Assembly: GCA_948470475.1 (NCBI GenBank)
Contig: OX419338.1
Coordinates: forward strand, 11,255,247-11,319,246
Direction of reading: 5' to 3'
Source: Galaxea fascicularis
Lineage: Eukaryota; Cnidaria; Anthozoa; Scleractinia; Euphylliidae
DNA length: 64,000 nt
The stretch's first letter is position 1, and every line of letters starts with the position of its first letter. The notes below the pieces were generated by a model. It did no database searches and was not told the DNA's origin. It was given only the letters and a program-made list of their open reading frames with translations. The translations under genes and the position numbers were made by a program. Shown here in pieces: positions 12,601-21,600 of the stretch.

Positions 12601-15600
12601 AATAAAAATCATCTCAGCGGAATTAAAAAGTAGAAATTGCAACACTGGAACCGAAATACAGACGAGAACGACAAAAGACCAGATCTGTGCAGGTTTCTGT
12701 TTTAAACAATTTTAATGCAGCTCTGGGAAAAGTTCACAGCAGCATTCGCTACAGGAAATCCTTCGAAGGATTGGTGTTCTTTTAAAACTAAAAATCAACA
12801 AGGTAAAAGTGGTCTTTTACCTGCGCTCGCTGAAATGTACCAATCACCAGCTTGAAACGTTTAACTTTTACAGCGTCACGTTTAGTAAAGACGAGAAGAA
12901 TCGCTGCTCTTGTTGTTTTTGTTATTCTGCTCGGCCGCGGTTCCAGTTTTTATGCCGCACGCATCAGATAAACTTCAAGAGGCTCAGGATATTTCTTTCA
13001 TAGCCATGACATTTCTTTTGCTTATCCCTCAGGTTGCTTGTTTCCGACCAGTTTTGGTGAGGTAATGTTCTAGTTCATCATAGTCTTTTTAAACTGAGAT
13101 ATGTCTTCATTTTGATGAAATTCGCACATGGCGCCATTGTTTGTATGGATTACAAATTCGCTTTCTTCCTCGGCACGGACATCCATGTGAAAGCCGTTCC
13201 ATCCACTTTTTTAAAACATTGACAATTTACAGCAGTCCTGAGCCACTAAAATAGAGTAATTTTCCGGAGATGAAACTCCTGCCGGCGTTCCTATCGGATA
13301 CTTTCATTAAATTCATTCAACTTTTCCCAGAAACACTGCAACAAAACCAAGGTTTTCGCGCCCTTTTCGTTTAGTCAAGCGATTAACAAATGTTGCCATT
13401 TCACGGTTTTCTCTTTCTCTACATTTATTTCTTTCATTTGCTTTTGGTTCAGATTCTCAATTCGTGGTCGCAGTGTTTTTAATAAAACAAATATTCTACT
13501 CGGGCTTGCTGGATATGAAATGATAAATAACAATGAGGCGCGTAGCGCCGAGTTGGTTATGATCAGCGCGCCCTCGTAGAATAATGGTTAATTAACCAAG
13601 CACGAGGGCTGTGTCTTCAGTCGTGGAATAAATCTCTTATTAACCAAGCGTGCTCGGGACCGTACTGGGAGAATATCGGCCCTCGGTCTTTTTTGTACGG
13701 ACCTCGCTGCGCTCGGTTTGTACTGCTAAGACCTTGGGCCGATATTCTCCAGTACGGCCCTCGCGCTTGGTTAATAAGATATATATATATCAGTAATGAC
13801 ACGTGAATAAAATCTTGCAACTATTTGCCAGCTATTTATTTTGTTTATTGCAAAGTCTGAAGTGATAAGTACAACCTCATGAATGATGGGAATTAAACTA
13901 GCGTGGGTAAAAAAATTATTGATGATACCAGCCCAGTATGGTTATCGTTGTTTTTGCTAATAAAATGTAACATACAGTACAGACCATGTATTTTCAACTG
14001 AATGTATTTAATGAGAATTTAAGTCAAATAAAAACCAATGGCCGCAAAAGTGATCGATTAATATTGGTAATCAATGAAATTGGTAATCGATGAAAATCGA
14101 TGTTATTTAATTGATCGATTCTTATCGATTATCGATTGCTATTGATTATTGATGACAATTGATAATCACAAAACTTCAGACGATCGATTGTTCATCGACT
14201 CCCAATATCAATCGATTAATTGACATCGATTACCATCGATTGTAATCGATGATCGATTTCATCGATTGGTAACGCCCTGCCATGTAGCTGATCTAGATAA
14301 ATGTAGCTAATCTAGATATATATAAATATATTTAACACAGCAGCTGGTACATTCTACAAAAACATTCAAAACTTCTGAACATACTTTAAGAACTTTGTGA
14401 ATAATAAAAAGATGCGGGCGACCCCTCTGCTACCGTCTTGAAATTGCTGGAAATTGTCATTCGTATACTTACGGTACTTGGGAAAGACCTCATGGATATA
14501 CCCACCACGAGTCCCCAACTACGTCATACTACAACAATTTATATAATATCTTAAATACATTCATTCACCCTAACTTGCCTTTATCTCCCTTCATCATCAT
14601 TGCTTCTCCTACATTTACATTCATTTCCCTCTAGTTGCCTTCAGCTGCCTGTATCCACATTCATTTCCCCCCAGTTACCTTTATCTACCTTCATCCGCAT
14701 TCATTTGCCCACAGTAGCCTTCATTTCCCTTCATCCGCATTCATTCAACCCCAGTTGCCTTCATCTCCCTTCATCCGCATTCATTTAACCCCAGTTGTCT
14801 TCATATACGTTAATTCGCATTCATTCAACCCCAGTTGCCTTCATCTCCGTTCATCCGCATTCATTCAACCCCAGTTGCCTTCATCTCCCTTCATCCGCAT
14901 TCATTCAACCCCAGTTGCCTTCATCTCCCTTCATTCGCATTCATTCACCCCCAGTTGCCTTCATCTCCCTTCATCCACATTCATTAAACCCCAGTTGCCT
15001 TCATATCCGTTCATTCGCATTCATTCAACCCCAGATGCCTTTATGTCCCTTCATCTGCATTCATTCAACCCCAGATGCCTTTATCTCCCTTCATCTGCAT
15101 TCAATCAACCCCAGTTGCCTTCATCTCCCTTCATCCGCATTCATTCAACCCCGGTTGCCTTCATCTCCCTTCATGCGCATTCATTTAACCCCAGTTGCCT
15201 TCATTTTCCTTCATCCACATTCATTCAACCCCGGTTGCCTTCATCTCCCTTCATGCGCATTCATTTAACCCCAGTTGTCTTCATATACGTTCATTCGCAT
15301 TCATTCAACCCCAGTTGCCTTCATCTCCCTTCATCCGCATTCATTTACCCACAGTTGCCTTCATTTCCCTTCATCCGCATTCATTCAACCCCAGTTGCCT
15401 TCATCTCCCTTCATCCGCATTCATTTAACCCCAGTTGTCTTCATATACGTTCATTCGCATTCATTCAACCCCAGTTGCCTTCATCTCCCTTCATCCGCAT
15501 TCATTCAACCTTAATTGCCTTCATCTCCCTTCATCCGCATTCATTTAACCCCAGTTGACTTCATATACGTTCATCCGCATTCATTCACCCCCAGTTGGCT

Positions 15601-18600
15601 TCATCTCCCTTCATCCGATTCATTCACCCCCAGTTGCCTTCATCTCTCTTCATCCGCATTCATTCAACCCCAGTTGCCTTCATCTCCCTTCATCCTTATT
15701 CATTCAACCCCAGTTGCCTTCATCTCCCTTCATCCGCATTCATTCAACCCCAATTGCCTTCATCTCCCTTGATCCGCATTCATTTAACCCCAGTTGACTT
15801 CATATACGTTCATCCGCATTCATTCACCCCCAGTTGGCTTCATCTTCCTTCATCCGCATTCATTCATCCCCAGTTGCCTTCATCTTCCTTCATCCGCATT
15901 CATTCAACCCCAGTTGCCTTCATCTCCCTTCATCCGCATTCATTTACCAACAGTTGCCTTCATTTCCCTTCATCCGCATTCATTCAACACCAGTTGCCTT
16001 CATCTCCCTTCATCCGCATTCATCTACCCACAGTTGCCTTCATTTCCCTTTATCCGCATTCATTCAACCCCAGTTGCCTTCATCTCCCTTCATCCGCATT
16101 CATTTAACCCCAGTTGTCTTCATATACGTTCATTCGCATTTATTCAACCCCAGTTGCCTTCATCTCCCTTCATCCGCATTCATTCAACCCCAATTGCCTT
16201 CATCTCCCTTCATTCGCATTCATTCACCCCCAGTTGCCTTCATCTCCCTTCATCCACATTCATTAAACCTCAGTTGCCTTCATATACGTTCATTCGCATT
16301 CATTCAACCCCAGATGCCTTTATGTCCCTTCATCTGCATTCATTCAACCCCAGATGCCTTTATCTCCCTTCATCTGCATTCATTCAACCCCAGTTGCCTT
16401 CATCTCCCTTCATCCGCATTCATTCAACCCCGGTTGCCTTCATCTCCCTTCATGCGCATTCATTTAATCCCAGTTGTCTTCATATACGTTCATCCGCATT
16501 CATTCAACCCCAGTTGCCTTCATCTCCCTTCATCCGCATTCATTCAACCCCGGTTGCCTGCATCTCCCTTCATGCGCATTCATTTAATCCCAGTTGTCTT
16601 CATATACGTTCATCCGCATTCATTCAACCCCAGTTGTCTTCATCTCCCTTCATCCACTTTCATTTAACCCCAGTTGCCTTCATCTCCCTTCATCCGCATT
16701 CATTCAACCCCAGTTGTCTTCATCACCCTTCATCCGCATTCATTTAACCCCAGTTGCCTTTATCTCCCTTCATCCGCATTCATTTAACCCCAGTTGCCTT
16801 TTTTTTCCTTCATCCGCATTCATTCAACCCCAGTTGCCTTTATTTTCCTTCATCCGCATTCATTCAACCCCAGATGTCTTCATCTCTCTTCATCCGCATT
16901 CATTCAACCCCAGTTGTTTTCATCTCCCTTCATCAGCATTCATTCAACCCCAGTTGCCTTCATCTTCCTTTATCCGCGTTTGTTCAAGCCCAGTTGTCTT
17001 TATCTCCCTTCATCCGCATTCATTCACCCCCAGTTGTCTTCATCTTCCTTCATCCGCATTCATTCAACCCCAGTTGTCTTCATCTCACTTCATTCGCATT
17101 CATTTAACCCCAGTTGGCTTTATTTCCCTTCATCCGCATTCATTCAACCCCAGTTTTTTCATCTCCGTTCATCCACATTCATTCAACCCCAGTTGTCTTC
17201 ATCTCCGTTCATCCACATTCATTGAACCCCAGTTGTCTTTATCTCCCTTCATCCGCATTCATTCAACCCCAGTTGCCTTCATCTCCCTTCTTTCTCATTC
17301 ATTCAACCCCAGTTGCCTCTATCTCCGGTCATCCGCATTCATTTACCCCCAGTTGCCTTTAGCTCTCTTCATCCGCATTCATTCAGCCATGTCCCTTAAT
17401 CCGCATTCATTCAATCACAGTTGCCTTTATCTCCCTTTATCCATATTCATTCAACCCCAGTTGCCGAATTTGACCGAACCGGTTTTAGGTTAAAGATCAC
17501 GACAGACCTGCTCTGACCTCCCAATGTGTCTTTGCGGTTGCGACGCTGTAATATGTGCCTTCAAAGTTTAGCTCTAACGAGCATGTCCTTTAGTGATTTC
17601 CCTCTTCTGTATGATATGATAGGAGGTGTTTTGAAAATGTTTCTCAGCATTGGCTGATTTTGTATTAAACTCCATTCTTGCATCAAGAGTTGTTTAAGGT
17701 TTTTGACTGCTGGATGATATGTTGTGAAAAATGGTATTATTCTCTCGTGAGTCTTTTTTGTTTGCTTTGTTAATGCCGATCGCCTTCCGGAAAATTTTAC
17801 TTCAGACAGAGTGCCATCTATTAGATTTTTAGGATAGCCGCGAGCTGTAAGTCGCGTTTTAAAATTCGAGATGGCCTCCTGGAATTTTGTTTCCGAGGAG
17901 TTTGTGCGTAAGAGTCTGATAGCTTCACCCTTTATGAAACCTCGTTTTACACCTGGGGGGTGACAAGAGGTATAGTGGGTGTATTGGAAGGTCTCGGTCT
18001 GTTTATAATGGGTTTTGATGTCAAGGATCGATTCTGTTTCGAATCTAACTCCTTTGTAAACCACTGTGTCAAGAAAAGCGATTTCGGTGTCTGAGATATC
18101 AGCTGTGAATTTTATCGTTGGATGATATGTGTTTGCTTGTGTTATAAATATATCTAGGTTCTCTCTTTTTGTGTCCCAAAGCGAGAAAATGTCATCGATA
18201 TAACGTTTCCATGCTATAGGCTTTATCCTACTGTGGTTCAGTAGGTTGGTTGCGATTTCGGCCATGAATATGTTGGCAAATGCGACCGCCATTTTTGTTC
18301 CCATAGCCGTCCCATGAGTCTGGAGAAAATTTTCCCCTTTAAACTCAAAGGAATTTTCTTTAAGTATGAGGCCTAGCATTTCTTTAAGATAGCGAGATGG
18401 TATGGGAGGGTTATTATTGTGAACATTCTCGTATGCACTGCATACTGTTTGAATTCCCTCCTCTTGTGGTATGTTCGTGTACAAGCTTGTAACATCCATA
18501 GATACCAAAATAGTATCACGTGGAATTATTGTCTCCTCAACGAAATTTATGAAATCAGTTGTGTCTTTGATATACGATTTTTGTCGCATGGCAATAGGCT

Positions 18601-21600
18601 GTAATAAATGATCCACAAATGAGGATATTCTTTCGGTTGGTCCATCACAACCTGAGATAATCGGTCTTCCGACCGGTTTTGGTTTGTGGATTTTGGTTAA
18701 GGTGTAGAAGATAGGTATCCTTGGATTGGGAGTTTGTGAAAGCCATTGTTTTGTCATGTCATCGATATATTTGTCATTGTGGAGCTGAGAAATGATCTCC
18801 TTTGATTTTTGCAGTGTTTCCGTGACCATTGGTTTTTCAAGAGGCAGATAGTGGTCCCTGTTGTTAAGTTGGATCAAGCCTTCTTGAAGTTTGTCGGTTA
18901 AATTGAGGATCACTGTTGTGCTCCCTTTATCGGCTTTTTTTAGGTCTATAGCCGTGTTTTGTTTCAACTCTTTCACTGCTATATGTTCCGCGCGTGACAA
19001 ATTGTATTTTGGCTTTTGCACTGTTATTTCAGTAAGTCTAACTTTGACGTTTAGCTTTCAAGGGCAATAGAGACTTTAAGCAGCGACGAAGGCGACGGCA
19101 AACAACGGAAAACGTTATATTTTAAAATATAACTTCTCGTCTCTGTAACTCTTTCTCAATTATTGAAAGTTGTTTAACTTGGAAAATGCTGACAAACTGT
19201 CGAGGAACTGAATTATTATGAACGGCGTTAATGCAAGGAAAAAGAAAGAGAACTTTGCTGCCATGTGCTCGTGTTCTTGAGAAAACATAAAATTTGGTCA
19301 TTTGGCGTTGTTGTTTTGCAGAGGACGGCAAAGAAATGTACAAAACTGTAAAACACACGTGCAGAGCGATTGCTTTTGCTCATTAAGCCTATTGTTTTGT
19401 AGCTTTTCCGTTGCCGTTACCGTCCTCATTATGGAGCTTTAGCAGCGACGACGGTGACGGCAACGAAATCGTCATTTCACCTGGGCATTTCAAAATATAT
19501 ATTACTTCTCGATTTTCTAATTCTTTCGCAATTATCTCAATTTGTTTTACATGGAAACTGCTGAGGACCTGTCTAGGGTCTAAATTTCTATGAACAGCGT
19601 TAAAGTAAGAAAAAAGAAACAGAACTTTACCGTCATGCGCTCACGTTCACGAGAAAACCTCAGTAAAATTTGGTCATTTGACGTTGTTGTTTTGTGAAGA
19701 CAGCAACGAAATGTACAAAACTGTAAAACGCACGTGCAGAGCGATTGTTTCTGCTCATTAAGCCTATTGCTTTGTGGCGTTCCCGTTGCCGTTACCTTCT
19801 TCTTTGCTAAAGCTCTCTATTGCTAAAAATGACAACGACGACGACGACTACGAAAACGTCATTTAAACTCTTTCGCGATTATTCCAGTTTGTTTAACGTG
19901 AAAAATGCTGTCCAGGGCCTAAATTCCTGTGAACGGTGTTACAGCAAAGAAAAGGATGGGAAAACTTGGCGTCCTGCGCTCACGTTCTCGAGAAAACCTA
20001 AAATTTGGTCATTTCACGTTGTTGTTTTGCAGAGGACGGTAAAGAAATGTACCAAAATGTAAAACGCACGTGCAGAGCATTGTTTTGGCTCATTAATCCC
20101 ATTGTTTTGTGGCGTTCTCGTTGCCGTCGTCGTCGTCGTTGCTTAAAGGCTACCGCACACTAGCCGATTTTTTGTTGGCCGACAAAAAATCTTTACTTGT
20201 CGGCTAGTGTGCGGTGAATTCAGACAAGTCTGCGACAAGATCGGGGCTTGTCGGGCGATATCTGACAGTGCTAGATCTCAAAACTCGCGTCTTGTCGGGC
20301 CTTGTCGGCTAGTGTGCGGTGGGCCAAGATAATTCGTCGGGGCTCACGCGAACCTAAACCAATGAGGAATTGTCATGAGAGTCTCGTGAATAAGCGTCTT
20401 TTCAAACTTGGCGGAGATCGACTCGACTAACGGTTAGTCGGGACTAAAAATCGGCTAGTGTGCGGCAAGCTGACGTCTCGACAAATTTTAACCCGATTTA
20501 ACCCCGACAAAAAATCTTCAGCTGTGCGACAAAAAATCGGCTAGTGTGCGGTAGCCTTAAGCTCCCTAGTGTTAAGCACTAGGAGCCGGAGAGCACGCAG
20601 AACTAACAACACGGCCGCCTGGGAAAGTACTGAAAATTGAACAATTCTGCAGAGAGACTGAACACTGCTAGGTGGACGGATAAATGGAGATGAACGTAAA
20701 TGCACTGGAGATGAAGACAACTGGGGTTCAATGAATGCGGATGAAGGGAGATGAAGGCAACTGAGGTTGAATTAATGCGGATGAAAGGAGATGAAGGCAA
20801 CTGGGGTTGAATGAAAGCGGATCAAGGCAGATGGACGCAACTGGGTTTGAATGAATGCGGATGAAGGGAGATGAAGGCAACTGGGGTTGAATGAATGTGG
20901 ATGAAGGGAGATGAAGGCAACTGGGGTTGAATAAATGCAGATGAAGGGAGATAAAGACAACTGAGGGTGAATGAATGCGGATGAAGGGAGATGAAGCCAA
21001 CTGGGGGTGAATGAATGCGGATGAAGGGAGATGAAGCCAACTGGGGGTGAATGAATGCGGATGAAGGGAGATGAAGGCAACTGGGGTTGAATGAATGAGA
21101 TTGAACGTATATGAAGACTACTGGGGTTGAATGAATGTGGATGAAGGAAAATAAAGGCAAGTAGAGTTAATGAATGCGGATGAAGGGAGATGAAGCCAAC
21201 TGGGGGTGAATGAATGCGGATGAAGGGAAATGAAGGCAACTGGGGGTGAATGAATGCGGATGAAGGGAGATAAAGGCAACTGAGGTTGAATTAATGCGGA
21301 AGAAAGGAGATGAAGACAACTGGGGTTGAATGAATGGGGATGAAGGCAGATGGACGCAACTGGGTTTGAATGAATGCGGATGAAGGGAGATAAAGGCAAC
21401 TGGGGTTGAATGAATGTGGATGAAGGGAGATGAAATCAACTGAGGTTGAATGAATGCGGATGAAGGGAGATGAAGGCAACTCGGGTTGGATTAATGCGGA
21501 TGAAAGGAGATGAAGACAACTAGGGATGAATGAAAGCGGATGAAGGCAGATGGACGCAACTGGGTTTGAATGAATGCGGATGAAGGGCGATAAAGGCAAC

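Larger units (their letters stand above)
11813..14279. mobile_element. 2.47-kb non-autonomous hAT- or P-like DNA transposon
   Basis: Both ends carry the inverted sequence CAGGGCGTTACCAATCGATG, inside perfect 7-bp direct repeats CCATGTA (11806-11812 and 14280-14286). The subterminal 150-230 bp on each side are packed with ATCGATT / AATCGAT motifs in both orientations, probably transposase sites or snap-back structure. The interior has no transposase frame. It contains other repeats (12425-12560 and 13637-13777). CAGGG ends suggest hAT, but 7 bp is one short of the usual 8-bp duplication. Confidence 0.8.

Noticed and set aside
14581..17463. CRISPR-like repeat array
   Set aside because: Units abut directly with no unique spacers, and the surrounding genome is clearly animal.
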